A stretch of DNA of 25,423 bases from an uncultured Flavobacteriales bacterium (GTDB taxonomy: Bacteria; Bacteroidota; Bacteroidia; Flavobacteriales; Crocinitomicaceae): positions 1-25,423 of the forward strand of contig CAMLIF010000055.1 of the NCBI GenBank assembly GCA_946479985.1. Direction: 5' to 3'. This document shows positions 15,190 through 22,525 of this stretch, one piece after another. Position numbers and translations under genes: made by a program. Under the pieces are notes generated by a model that did not search any database, was not told the DNA's origin, and saw nothing but the letters and a program-made list of their open reading frames with translations. Each line of letters starts with the position of its first letter. The stretch's first letter is position 1.

Positions 15190-15554
15190 AATCCGATTCT
15201 CTTTCGCTGCCCTTGTTCAACAACTTGTTTTTCCTTCTGGATCCGCCGCGGCGGACCATATCCGAATTCAATAAACCGCTCAGCATCGCTATTCCCTGCT
15301 CTGTAAAAACATAAGGTAAATACCTGTTTCCTCCGGCTTTTGATTTTGAGGTGCTGTTTTTGCACCTCAAAATTTCATATTCTTCTTTGGTCAGTGTGAA
15401 CATGAAATCTGGTGGGGAAACGTTTGATATTTCGTTTCACAACTTCATTTAAGCGTTTTGTGTCAACACAATAGAGAACTGCTAAAGCGGAGTCTAAAAT
15501 GACTTTCAATGCGCGGGTTTCTTTGGTTTTTTGGCGGAAAATGATTTGTTCCAT
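15190..15554 (-). pseudogene. Frameshifted and truncated ORF6N-domain protein
   Basis: On the minus strand, starting at the ATG at 15554 (MEQIIF), the frame carries the ORF6N hallmarks KVILDSALAVLYCVDTKRLNE and KRNIKRFP. One extra base at about 15404 (TTTCATG where TTTATG is expected) then breaks the frame. The next frame continues the family sequence ([37 protein letters not shown]). Right after that the 14-bp palindrome at 15242-15255 replaces the expected family sequence, and the rest is unrecognisable. ORF6N proteins are DNA-binding, often phage- or plasmid-linked. This copy should be dead, although a product from the first 50 residues is possible. A sequencing error could explain the frameshift but not the lost C-terminus. 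Confidence 0.8.
15242..15255. repeat. 14-bp GC-only-core palindrome, copy 2
   Basis: This is identical to 14219-14232. It sits inside the ORF6N remnant, exactly where similarity to the family stops, as if inserted there or left at a rearrangement junction. Confidence 0.85.
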
Positions 15555-15660
15555 AAGTGCTTTCTTATTTAAGCTAAGAAAAAAGTACATTTCGAACAAG
15601 CTAAAAATAAGGTAATGTGAGATTTTATTTGTTAAAATTTTGAGGTCGCAAATTGCGACC

Positions 15661-16077
15661 TCAAATACTTTTCAATCGTTCTCCAACTAATTTATCTATC
15701 GGGAACATAAAAACGTCTTCGCTCAATTCGGAAAGCGAAATCCAGCAGAGCTGCTCGTTTTTGTCTCCGGCCCATGTCTCCTGATTCAATTCTCCTTTTA
15801 ATTCAAACCGGTAATAAATGGAGATGACCTGGTCGGTTTCTGCAAAAGCCGAAAGCTGGAAAAAGTCGGTGAGGTAGAATAATTCACCTACTTCAATTTC
15901 TAATCCGAATTCTTCCTGAAATTCACGTTTAAGACAGTCTTTTGTGCCTTCTCCCCATTCAAGTCCTCCACCGGGAAATTTCGTGAAATCCAATCCGGAA
16001 TGTGATTCTTTAGAAACGAGTACTTCGTTCTGTTCGTTTAAACAAATTCCGTAAACCCGGATGTTAAACCGATTCAT
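15661..16077 (-). CDS. NUDIX hydrolase
   Basis: This NUDIX-family pyrophosphohydrolase of 138 aa has a complete Nudix box. Counting from residue 37, G-x5-E-x7-REFQEEFGL fits the GX5EX7REUXEEXGU consensus, with E52, E55 and E56 as the expected metal ligands. Such enzymes cleave nucleoside diphosphates linked to another moiety; the substrate cannot be told. Its ATG overlaps the stop of the upstream MazG-fold gene in an ATGA arrangement (4-base overlap at 16074-16077), so translation is coupled and the two probably act in the same nucleotide house-cleaning task. Confidence 0.92.
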   Translation of the reverse strand: MNRFNIRVYGICLNEQNEVLVSKESHSGLDFTKFPGGGLEWGEGTKDCLKREFQEEFGLEIEVGELFYLTDFFQLSAFAETDQVISIYYRFELKGELNQETWAGDKNEQLCWISLSELSEDVFMFPIDKLVGERLKSI

Positions 16078-16466
16078 TGTGCCAGAATAGCACCAATATT
16101 TGGCTTGAAGTACAATTCGGATTTCAATACTTTTCCGTCTTCACGGTAAATCGGATTCCCGTCGGCATCCAGTTTACTCATATTTGAGCGTTGGATTTCC
16201 TGGAATACTTCAGCGATTTTGTGTTGTAATCCGTGTTTTAGAATTGTTCCGCAAAGAATGTACAACTGATCACCCAAAGCATCAGCAATTTCAACAATAT
16301 CTCCGTTTTTCGCAGCTTCCAAATACTCTTCGTTCTCTTCTTTCATCAGGTTGAAACGAAGTTCAATATCTGCTTCACTCAGTGTTGGAGTCGGTTCGTA
16401 ATTATTTGGGATCTTAAATGCGTCGTGAAACTGTTCTACTGCGCCAATTGTATCTTGTAAAGTCAT
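16074..16466 (-). CDS. MazG-fold nucleoside triphosphate pyrophosphohydrolase (PRA-PH superfamily)
   Basis: This 130-aa all-alpha protein has the acidic motif EENEEYLEA (about 43-51) followed by EIADALGDQLYIL (about 59-71), the E..E/E..D metal site of the MazG/HisE-like (PF01503) superfamily. The C-terminal segment SNMSKLDADGNPIYREDGKVLK is shared by bacterial and phage relatives that bind phosphorylated nucleotides. A TATATTTG -7 box lies about 17 bases upstream. It overlaps the downstream NUDIX gene by 4 bases. It is not closely similar to the single-domain MazG-like protein at 14328-14654, so the two are not a recent duplication. Confidence 0.88.
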   Translation of the reverse strand: MTLQDTIGAVEQFHDAFKIPNNYEPTPTLSEADIELRFNLMKEENEEYLEAAKNGDIVEIADALGDQLYILCGTILKHGLQHKIAEVFQEIQRSNMSKLDADGNPIYREDGKVLKSELYFKPNIGAILAQ

Positions 16467-16482
16467 TGTGTTGCTTTTTCAG

Positions 16483-16514
16483 CAAATATACTTTGACATG
16501 CTTTTAGTGAGCAA
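16483..16514 (-). promoter_or_regulatory. Promoter of the MazG-fold/NUDIX operon
   Basis: On the minus strand, TATATTTG (16490-16483) fits TAnnTTTG exactly. TTG at 16514-16512 lies 21 bases upstream, slightly longer than the 19 seen for the other promoters here. The start site would be about 10 bases before the ATG at 16466. Confidence 0.55.
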
Positions 16515-16523
16515 AAGAAGTTT

Positions 16524-17432
16524 TTAATTTGTTTCAACAAAAGTCATAACGACCCTGAAGCCAACGGTTGGATTTGGTTTCGTAAATGCTTTCGTACTTA
16601 AGTTTCGAATATCATAACCGGGTGAATACCAATCGCCACCAACAGCAATTCCGTCTTCTGCTACCATTTCTGAGACATTTCCGTTTAAGTGATAGAGTCC
16701 GAATTCATTTGGTAAGTAGGAGTTTGCGGGTGCGGTGATGTCTGCGAAATCGCTTGAACTTCCTGTAACTCCATATTCTTCACCAAGACTTCTGTTTACA
16801 ACTAATTCTCCCGTAATGGTGTCTCTTGCTATTGAACCTGAACCAATGGTTAGAAAGTTGCATTGTGCTTTGCCTTTTTCGTTTAAGATGTAAGGAGAGT
16901 TCCAGGAATAAGTTCGTTCCATTGAATTTCCATAAGTTGCTTTCAGAAATTCTTCCCGTTTTGGCAAACGAAAAACGATTGTTTCATTTCCGGTTTTTAT
17001 GCGCCACACTTGTGTAAGCCATTCGCAATATTTTTCTGCCTGAGCTTTTGTAATGTTCACAACCGGGTAATCTCTGTACGCAGGATGACGTAAATAATAA
17101 TCAACATATTTTTCTCCGAAAGCAAGTGGTGTTCTCCATCCAAGTGTGTCAGGCAGTGCCACAATGTATTCTTCCGTTTTTCCTGCTAGTTTCAAGGCAG
17201 CCAAATACTCCAGATAATCAAAGTTGCTGATTTCATTTCGATACATGAAAAATCCCTGAACAGTTATTGTATCGCCTTCATATCTTATCTGCCCGGTTGG
17301 AACGTATTCGTAGCCTATTTTCAAGGCTTTTTTCATGCTTTTTAAATCCTGAATTGGTTTCTTCGGTTTCGCAAAGGAGAGTATAAAAAGTGCAAGTACA
17401 GAAATAATTGCAGTGAATTGAATCGCTTTCAT
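16524..17432 (-). CDS. Exported SUMF1/formylglycine-generating-enzyme-like domain protein
   Basis: This 302-aa protein has an N-terminal hydrophobic signal or anchor (about 5-22). A SUMF1-type domain follows (about 45-300): FFMYRNEISNFDYLEYL, YPVVNITKAQAEKYCEWL, FRLPKREEFLKATYG, LNGNVSEMVAEDGIAVGGDWYSP and the closing NPTVGFRVV. The active-site cysteine pair of true formylglycine-generating enzymes is not apparent, so it is more likely a structural or binding member of the family. In Bacteroidota, SUMF1-fold proteins include the gliding/T9SS components GldJ and GldK. This one lacks a lipobox and is shorter, so I do not assign it to either. The bidirectional terminator at 17479-17519 separates it from the PiT gene, so it has its own promoter. 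Confidence 0.82.
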   Translation of the reverse strand: MKAIQFTAIISVLALFILSFAKPKKPIQDLKSMKKALKIGYEYVPTGQIRYEGDTITVQGFFMYRNEISNFDYLEYLAALKLAGKTEEYIVALPDTLGWRTPLAFGEKYVDYYLRHPAYRDYPVVNITKAQAEKYCEWLTQVWRIKTGNETIVFRLPKREEFLKATYGNSMERTYSWNSPYILNEKGKAQCNFLTIGSGSIARDTITGELVVNRSLGEEYGVTGSSSDFADITAPANSYLPNEFGLYHLNGNVSEMVAEDGIAVGGDWYSPGYDIRNLSTKAFTKPNPTVGFRVVMTFVETN

Positions 17433-17478
17433 AAATAGAGCTTTGGCTTCGGAAACGATTTCGTGGGTTTTTGGTTAC

Positions 17479-17519
17479 AAAAAAACCGAAGTAGGCGTTA
17501 CCCTCACTTCGGTTTTTTT
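17479..17519 (-). terminator. Intrinsic terminator downstream of the pit operon
   Basis: AAAAAAACCGAAGT pairs with ACTTCGGTTTTTTT around a 13-base loop. The A-run on one side and T-run on the other make it a terminator in both directions. It lies 23 bases past the PiT stop and isolates the phosphate-uptake operon from the SUMF1-domain gene. Confidence 0.9.
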
Positions 17520-17541
17520 AATTTCTCTAACAGAGTATTTC

Positions 17542-19140
17542 TTAATGGAACATTTTCATGATTGCATAAACAATTGCTGCAAGTACTCCGGAAACAGGAA
17601 TCGTTAAGATCCATGCCCAAAGTAAGTTGATCGTAACTCCCCAACGCACGGCACTGAGTCGTTTGGTTGCTCCAACTCCGATAATAGAACCGGTAATTGT
17701 GTGAGTAGTTGAAACCGGAATTCCGAATTGAGAAACTGTGAATAACGTCAATGCTCCTGCAGTTTCAGCACAAACACCTTCTAACGGCGTTACTTTCGTA
17801 ATCTTGGTTCCCATTGTTTTTACAATTTTCCAACCTCCCATCAACGTCCCAAGACCAATCATGATGTAACAACAAAGTGCAATCCAATATGGCATGGTGT
17901 CGCTGTGAACTTTCGATTCCAGCTTGTATCCGTGAATTAATTTACCGTTATCATCAACATAAGAGCTGAAAAAACTTGCGTAACGGTATTTTTTATTCAG
18001 TTGTTTTTTCTTGAAGATCAATTCCTGCGATTCATAATCCCGAATCTCAGAACCTTTAGAGTAAACCAATAATGTCGACATTTCTTTCTTCGCCAGATCA
18101 AAATCTTTCGGATTTTTCAGTTTAGCAAATAACGGATTCGACTTATCAGCCTCTTTCGTCATCGTTTCATCATCATACAGTTTCTGGTCGTCAGATACAT
18201 CAATAATATCTTTTCCGTCCATATAAATTACGTGATTGTCGATCTCGGCATATTTCGGAGAGAATTTTTTGACCTTTCCTTCTTTATCTTCGTATTTGAT
18301 CTGAACCACTTCCGAAACCTGCAAGGCATCCGGGACGTCTTGTCCTGTTTCACGCATTGAATTCGAATAAACGATCAGAGCGGCACAAATAATACCCATT
18401 ACTTTTTGAGAATCTGCCCCACCATGTCCAAGCGAAAATGCTGCAGAAGAAAGTAATTGCAGTCGTTTGTACATGGTTGACTCTTTCAAAGCACTTTGCC
18501 GACTTCCGTAAACAATCTGGTACAACGTGTAAACAACAAGGAAAGTCCCTAGTGTGCAAGCAATGATCCAGATCATAACAGGTTTCAGATCGATATAATC
18601 TTTATAGTACCATGAAGCGAAAACCGTAATAAATGAAAGCAAAGTTGCCCAAACCATTTTCTTGATAAACGACCGCTGTACAGTAACCAAAGCGATAATA
18701 AATGCAATTACACCACCAATAATTGGTGCCAGGAAGATAAACATCAGCGGTTTGATAATCTCTTCCATCTTTAATACGCTGAATCCTGCGTGTGCAACTG
18801 CTGCACCTGCGAAAGCCCCGATTAAGGTGTGAGAAGAAGAGGAAGGAAGTCCAAGTCGCCATGTAAATAAATTCCATGCACTTGCAGCAACCAAACCAGC
18901 TAAAATTACCCAAAGGTCAATAACTGAATTGTCAACTGTTTTTGCAACCGTATTTCCAACACTCATATCGAAAACCCAGAATGCGGCAACGTTAAATACC
19001 GCTGCCCAAACAACTGCCTGGAAAGGAGTTAATACTTTGGTGGAAACAACTGTAGCGATGGAGTTTGCGGCGTCATGGAAACCGTTTACCAGGTCAAATA
19101 ACAAGGCAACAATTATGATGACGATTAATAACGAAAACAT
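17542..19140 (-). CDS. pit: PiT-family inorganic phosphate transporter with large internal insert
   Basis: This low-affinity phosphate permease has 532 aa. The two inverted PiT repeats are present: first signature NGFHDAANSIATVV (about 19-32) with PSSSSHT (99-105), second signature SLGHGGADSQKVMGI (236-250) with PVSTTHT (475-481). The usual second motif reads GHG.NDAQK; here Ala244-equivalent precedes the Asp where Asn is common. Between about 262 and 415 lies a strongly charged, soluble segment of some 150 residues that short PiT proteins lack. The gene follows the DUF47/PhoU-like gene by 23 bases, the classic partner arrangement. The specific ion (H+ or Na+) cannot be read from sequence. 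Confidence 0.93.
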   Translation of the reverse strand: MFSLLIVIIIVALLFDLVNGFHDAANSIATVVSTKVLTPFQAVVWAAVFNVAAFWVFDMSVGNTVAKTVDNSVIDLWVILAGLVAASAWNLFTWRLGLPSSSSHTLIGAFAGAAVAHAGFSVLKMEEIIKPLMFIFLAPIIGGVIAFIIALVTVQRSFIKKMVWATLLSFITVFASWYYKDYIDLKPVMIWIIACTLGTFLVVYTLYQIVYGSRQSALKESTMYKRLQLLSSAAFSLGHGGADSQKVMGIICAALIVYSNSMRETGQDVPDALQVSEVVQIKYEDKEGKVKKFSPKYAEIDNHVIYMDGKDIIDVSDDQKLYDDETMTKEADKSNPLFAKLKNPKDFDLAKKEMSTLLVYSKGSEIRDYESQELIFKKKQLNKKYRYASFFSSYVDDNGKLIHGYKLESKVHSDTMPYWIALCCYIMIGLGTLMGGWKIVKTMGTKITKVTPLEGVCAETAGALTLFTVSQFGIPVSTTHTITGSIIGVGATKRLSAVRWGVTINLLWAWILTIPVSGVLAAIVYAIMKMFH

Positions 19141-19163
19141 ATCTTAAAATTCTTAGGTTTCGC

Positions 19164-19808
19164 TTACGCGTATTTTACAACGATTGATTCGATCACATTT
19201 CCAACATCTTCACATTTGTCGGTTGCAACCTCTAAAATTTGGTAGATCTCACGTTTTTTGATCAAGTCTTTAGCATCAATATCCGATTCGAATAAACGTT
19301 CAATACTTAAATCAAAGATGTCATCTGCCTGATTTTCGATCGAGTTGATCTTGATAACACACTCGATAATTTTTTGAGTATTTTTCAGGTTTCTCAGTTC
19401 TTTAACCGATTCGTTTACTGCCAAAACAGCTTCCAGAATCGCGTCAGCCATTTTTAGAATACCTGAATCGTTCGGATCTACTTTGTAGAAGTTAATTTTC
19501 TTCGCAGAAGCATAAATGTGATCGGCGATATCATCTAATGATGTAGCCAGAGCATGAATATCTTCTCTGTCAAAAGGAGTAATGAAATTTTTACCTAATT
19601 CCATGAAGATTTCGTGCGTCAAATCATCGTTTTGATGCTCTAAATCTTCCATTTCTTTAATGATGGTGGCTCTTTTGTTGTAATCTGATTCGTTTACACA
19701 TTGAACCAGTTTACCTGCAATCGCTTCCAAATTTTGAGAAGCCTGCTCGAATAAAGAGTAAAATACTCGGTCTTTCGGTAAGAAGAATTTTAATATTCCG
19801 GATGCCAT
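19164..19808 (-). CDS. DUF47/PhoU-like accessory protein of the PiT transporter
   Basis: This 214-aa all-helical cytoplasmic protein belongs to the DUF47 (TIGR00153) family, distantly related to PhoU. The PhoU-like acidic clusters are visible: EMEDLEHQNDDLTHEIF (about 50-66), DREDIHALATSLDDIADHIY (about 79-98) and the C-terminal ATDKCEDVGNVIESIVVKYA. Members pair with PiT transporters and are thought to modulate uptake. It is the first gene of the two-gene pit operon, 23 bases upstream of pit, with an exact -7 box (TACCTTTG) about 25 bases before the ATG. Confidence 0.92.
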   Translation of the reverse strand: MASGILKFFLPKDRVFYSLFEQASQNLEAIAGKLVQCVNESDYNKRATIIKEMEDLEHQNDDLTHEIFMELGKNFITPFDREDIHALATSLDDIADHIYASAKKINFYKVDPNDSGILKMADAILEAVLAVNESVKELRNLKNTQKIIECVIKINSIENQADDIFDLSIERLFESDIDAKDLIKKREIYQILEVATDKCEDVGNVIESIVVKYA

Positions 19809-19832
19809 TTTTGTCTATTTAATTTATCGGCA

Positions 19833-19862
19833 CAAAGGTACTTGCCCAACGGAATTAAACGA
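19833..19862 (-). promoter_or_regulatory. pit operon promoter
   Basis: On the minus strand, TACCTTTG (19840-19833) matches TAnnTTTG exactly. The position 19 bases upstream (19862-19860) reads TCG instead of TTG, so the -33 box is weak, as might be expected for a regulated promoter. A TGTTAACGTAAACGTAAAG stretch (19876-19894) lies just upstream. Confidence 0.6.
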
Positions 19863-20138
19863 TAGTCAAAAGAAATGTTAACGTAAACGTAAAGTGGAGT
19901 GAAAAAGACCGGTTTATCGGGTTTGCATAACTAAAGATCATCATTATCAGTGGCTTGAGAAAAATTCAATATTAATTTAATGTTAAGGAATGATGTTTGA
20001 AGCTCTGTTTTTCATCTTTTGAATTTGGATGAATGAAAATATTCATCCCTAAAATCAGCTCAATGTTAAGCGAATATTAAGATCGTTAAGGTTTTATTAT
20101 GAAACGATTTAGTGTGTGTTAATTGAGTGTGAAGAAAT
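19863..20138. promoter_or_regulatory. Regulatory region between the pit operon and the porin gene, with TGTTAA-type repeats
   Basis: This AT-rich divergent region of more than 300 bases (19809-20164) holds no gene I can support. TGTTAA occurs at 19876, 19981 and 20064. At 20064-20090 three copies of a (TG/TA/CG)TTAAG heptamer follow each other: 20064-20070, 20075-20081 (11-bp period, like the repeats of an E. coli Pho box) and 20084-20090 (9-bp period). PhoB-like binding is a hypothesis from context and spacing; the Bacteroidota site is not known to me. Confidence 0.35.
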
Positions 20139-20146
20139 TAGTTTTG
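20139..20146 (+). promoter_or_regulatory. -7 element of the porin gene
   Basis: TAGTTTTG fits TAnnTTTG exactly. There is no TTG 19 bases upstream, where the sequence is a GTGTGTGT run, suggesting activator dependence. The start site would fall near 20152, after the TTG codon at 20123 that opens the longest frame, so the coding start must be the later ATG at 20165. Confidence 0.55.
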
Positions 20147-20164
20147 CCCCCAAATAATTCGAAA

Positions 20165-21376
20165 ATGAAACAATTTGCAACCGTAGTATGTATTCTAGCC
20201 TCAAGCACTGTTTTTACCCAGAAGCAAGAAACGGCCATTTATACCAGATCTCAAAAAGGGATTGAGTTTGTAGGAAAAGACTCTATTTTCTCCATGCGCC
20301 TTCAATTCAGAATGCAAAACAGAGCAGCATTCTTAACTCGTTCTGAAGACGATTTGTCCGCTGCATCTTATGAATTCCGGGTTCGTAGACTACGTTTGAA
20401 ATTAGAAGGATTTGTTTACGATCCGAAGCTGACATACAAAGTTCAGCTGGCTTTTTCCAGAGGCGATATGGATTGGGACATGACCCAGGAGTCTGTTGTG
20501 AATACGAGCTCGAATATTGTACGTGATGCGGTTGTTTATTATGAACCGATTGAAGGATTGAAATTTGGATTTGGTCAAACGAAACTTCCGGGAAACCGTC
20601 AGCGGGTTGTTTCTTCAGGAGATCAGCAGTTTGCAGATCGTTCTATTGTGAACGCTACATTTACTATTGATCGTGATTTTGGTTTCTTCGGAACTTATAA
20701 ACAGAATTATTTTTCCGTTTCCGGAGCTGTAACTTCAGGAGAAGGGAGAAATACAACTCAATCTAACAGCGGATTAAGTTATACAGGTCGTATAGAGGCT
20801 TTACCATTTGGTTCTTTCACCGGGAAAAACGATTATCAGGAAGGTGATCTCGAGCGCGAAAATAAACCGAAACTTTCTATTGGAGCATCTTATAATTTCA
20901 ATGATGATGCTGTTAGAACCGGCGGGCAATTGGGAAGAGATTTATACACAAAAACGGATCTTACAACGATATCAATCGATTTACTATTTAAATACAAAGG
21001 CTTTGCTGTTTACTCTGAATTAATGCAGCGCAACTGTTCAAATCCGATCACATTTTCATCAGACTCATCTAATATTCAAACTGTTTATGCAGGTTATGGT
21101 GTGCTGCAGCAGGTAAGTTATCTGTTTAAATCTAATTGGGAAGTTGCCGCTCGTTATGCCAGTATTACTCCTTTTAATTCAGTTTATGATAATCCGGATT
21201 TTTCGGGAGTGAATTTGAAAGGAACGGATGAATTTCAATTGGGGGTTACACGTTACTTAAATGGTCACAGAGTAAAAGTTCAGGCAAACGTTTTATACCA
21301 GATTACACGTAATCTGAGGAATGAAACTGAAACTGGCCGTTTTGGAGGGATTTTTCAGATAGAATTGGGAATCTGA
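20165..21376 (+). CDS. Phosphate-selective porin OprO/OprP-like outer membrane protein
   Basis: This is an outer-membrane beta-barrel of about 403 aa. The start is the ATG at 20165 (MKQFATVV), which gives a proper signal peptide ending near VFTQ. The longer frame from the TTG at 20123 lies before the predicted transcription start. The mature protein shows alternating hydrophobic/polar strands, with SMRLQFRMQNRAAFLTR, YEFRVRRLRLKLEGFVYDPKLTYKVQLAFSR-type segments and FGFGQTKLPGNRQR, the conserved pattern of the porin O/P family (PF07396), and it ends in a barrel-closing FQIELGI-like strand. Its position, divergent from pit and next to a PhoB-like regulator, supports phosphate passage, but pore selectivity is not proven by sequence. 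Confidence 0.87.
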   Translation: MKQFATVVCILASSTVFTQKQETAIYTRSQKGIEFVGKDSIFSMRLQFRMQNRAAFLTRSEDDLSAASYEFRVRRLRLKLEGFVYDPKLTYKVQLAFSRGDMDWDMTQESVVNTSSNIVRDAVVYYEPIEGLKFGFGQTKLPGNRQRVVSSGDQQFADRSIVNATFTIDRDFGFFGTYKQNYFSVSGAVTSGEGRNTTQSNSGLSYTGRIEALPFGSFTGKNDYQEGDLERENKPKLSIGASYNFNDDAVRTGGQLGRDLYTKTDLTTISIDLLFKYKGFAVYSELMQRNCSNPITFSSDSSNIQTVYAGYGVLQQVSYLFKSNWEVAARYASITPFNSVYDNPDFSGVNLKGTDEFQLGVTRYLNGHRVKVQANVLYQITRNLRNETETGRFGGIFQIELGI

Positions 21377-21406
21377 TTCAATAACAAGATTCTCATTGCT
21401 AAAGAC

Positions 21407-21460
21407 AAAAAGAGTCAGAAGTCATGATTGGTTTTTTCCGATCGTGACTTTTGACTTTTG
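21407..21460. terminator. Long imperfect hairpin between the convergent porin and PhoB-like genes
   Basis: AAAAGAGTCAGAAGTCATGAT on the left pairs imperfectly with ATCGTGACTTTTGACTTTT on the right across a TGGTTTTTTCC-type loop. It lies between two converging stops and probably serves as a two-way terminator. Confidence 0.55.
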
Positions 21461-21461
21461 G

Positions 21462-22136
21462 TCATTCTCCGCTTGCCGAATATTTATAGCCGATTCCTTT
21501 TACGGTTTTGATATAATTATCACCAATTTTCTCCCGCAGTTTACGAATGTGTACGTCGATAGTTCTGTCACCAACAACGATATCGGTTCCCCAAACTTTT
21601 TCCAAAATAATATCACGCTCAAAAACAATCTCCGGGCGTGAAGCCAAAAGAGCAAGTAACTCAAATTCCTTTTTCGGTAAATGAATCGGGTTTCCGTTTT
21701 TGAAGACAGTGTATTTTTCTCTGTTGATAGTAATTGTTCCTTCTAACTCAACAGCGCTGATAGGAGCTTCTTTTCGCCGTAGCAGAGCATTAATTCTGCT
21801 TACAAGAACGCGTGGTTTGATTGGTTTGGGAATATAGTCATCGGCTCCGGCATCTAATCCGGCAATCTGACTGTAATCCTCATTTCGGGCGGTTAAAAAA
21901 CAAATCAGCACTTGTTCTAGTCCGGCGGTTTTTCGAAGTGTTTCACATACTTCAATTCCATCCATTCCGGGCATCATAACGTCAAGAAGAATAAGATCTG
22001 GTCGCTCTGATTTACACAATTCAATACCCGTTCTGCCATTCTCAGCAGTGAAGACTGTGAATCCTTCTTTTTTCAGGTTGTATGCAACAATCTCCCGGAT
22101 ATCTTCTTCGTCGTCTATTAGAACAATCTTATTCAT
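21462..22136 (-). CDS. PhoB-like OmpR-family response regulator
   Basis: This response regulator of 224 aa starts at the ATG at 22136 (MNKIVLIDDEED). The frame could run up to 22172, but an exact -7 promoter box lies at 22162-22155, so the longer start would be outside the mRNA. Receiver domain: D8-D9, phospho-acceptor D52 in LLDVMMPGMDG, T82 and K104. The winged-helix DNA-binding domain (about 128-222) contains KKEFELLALLASRP, DRTIDVHIRKLREKIG and VKGIGYKY. Closest in feel to PhoB. Its place beside a porin O/P-like gene and the pit operon suggests control of phosphate uptake. No histidine kinase is adjacent, so the partner (a PhoR-like kinase) must be elsewhere. Confidence 0.9.
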   Translation of the reverse strand: MNKIVLIDDEEDIREIVAYNLKKEGFTVFTAENGRTGIELCKSERPDLILLDVMMPGMDGIEVCETLRKTAGLEQVLICFLTARNEDYSQIAGLDAGADDYIPKPIKPRVLVSRINALLRRKEAPISAVELEGTITINREKYTVFKNGNPIHLPKKEFELLALLASRPEIVFERDIILEKVWGTDIVVGDRTIDVHIRKLREKIGDNYIKTVKGIGYKYSASGE

Positions 22137-22154
22137 ACCTGTCTTTGTTTCTTT

Positions 22155-22184
22155 CAAAGTTAATTTTTTCATCGGTTAATTCAA
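22155..22184 (-). promoter_or_regulatory. Promoter of the PhoB-like regulator gene
   Basis: On the minus strand, TTG (22184-22182), a 19-base spacer and TAACTTTG (22162-22155) match the Bacteroidota consensus fully, with the same 19-base spacing as the rsgA and candidate sRNA promoters. The start site would lie about 13 bases before the ATG at 22136. Confidence 0.8.
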
Positions 22185-22489
22185 TGAGAAAATGTAGCAG
22201 CCCGGTTAATCGGCCAGAGTGATCGTGGAATGTGTAAATATGTACAGCTTGAATCAAAAACTGACAACTCCCTCAAAAAAATCAAGCAAAAAACAATCAA
22301 TTGTTGAACTCCTAACTTGGAAAATATGCAACAGCTTTTCTTTTGTTTTGTGAAAAATTACTTGAAATGTAGAGATTCATACCACGAATGATGAATAATT
22401 GGCGGTGAAAATTAAATCCTGTCATCTGACTTCTTAAATTCCGTGGATTCCTTAATTGTCATATCAAACAAAGTTCTTCCAAAATATGC
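22185..22489. other. Intergenic stretch without recognisable feature
   Basis: About 300 AT-rich bases upstream of the PhoB-like gene and before the candidate sRNA promoter. I see no convincing open frame, repeat or RNA here. Confidence 0.6.
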
Positions 22490-22519
22490 TTGTAGATGAA
22501 TTAAATCAACTTACCTTTG
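22490..22519 (+). promoter_or_regulatory. Strong orphan promoter ahead of the candidate small RNA
   Basis: TTG (22490-22492), a 19-base spacer and TACCTTTG (22512-22519) give a full match to the Bacteroidota consensus. No start codon with a plausible gene follows before the hairpin at 22553-22586. The next gene starts 137 bases downstream. Confidence 0.7.
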
Positions 22520-22525
22520 ACGAAG

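Noticed and set aside
16524..17432. Calling the SUMF1-domain protein GldJ or GldK
   Set aside because: There is no lipobox, it is shorter than those proteins, and no other gld genes are adjacent.
20123..20164. TTG start for the porin gene
   Set aside because: It lies before the predicted transcription start and would bury the signal peptide; the ATG at 20165 gives a normal one.
22137..22172. Upstream ATG for the PhoB-like regulator
   Set aside because: The -7 box of a full-consensus promoter lies between this ATG and the family start at 22136.
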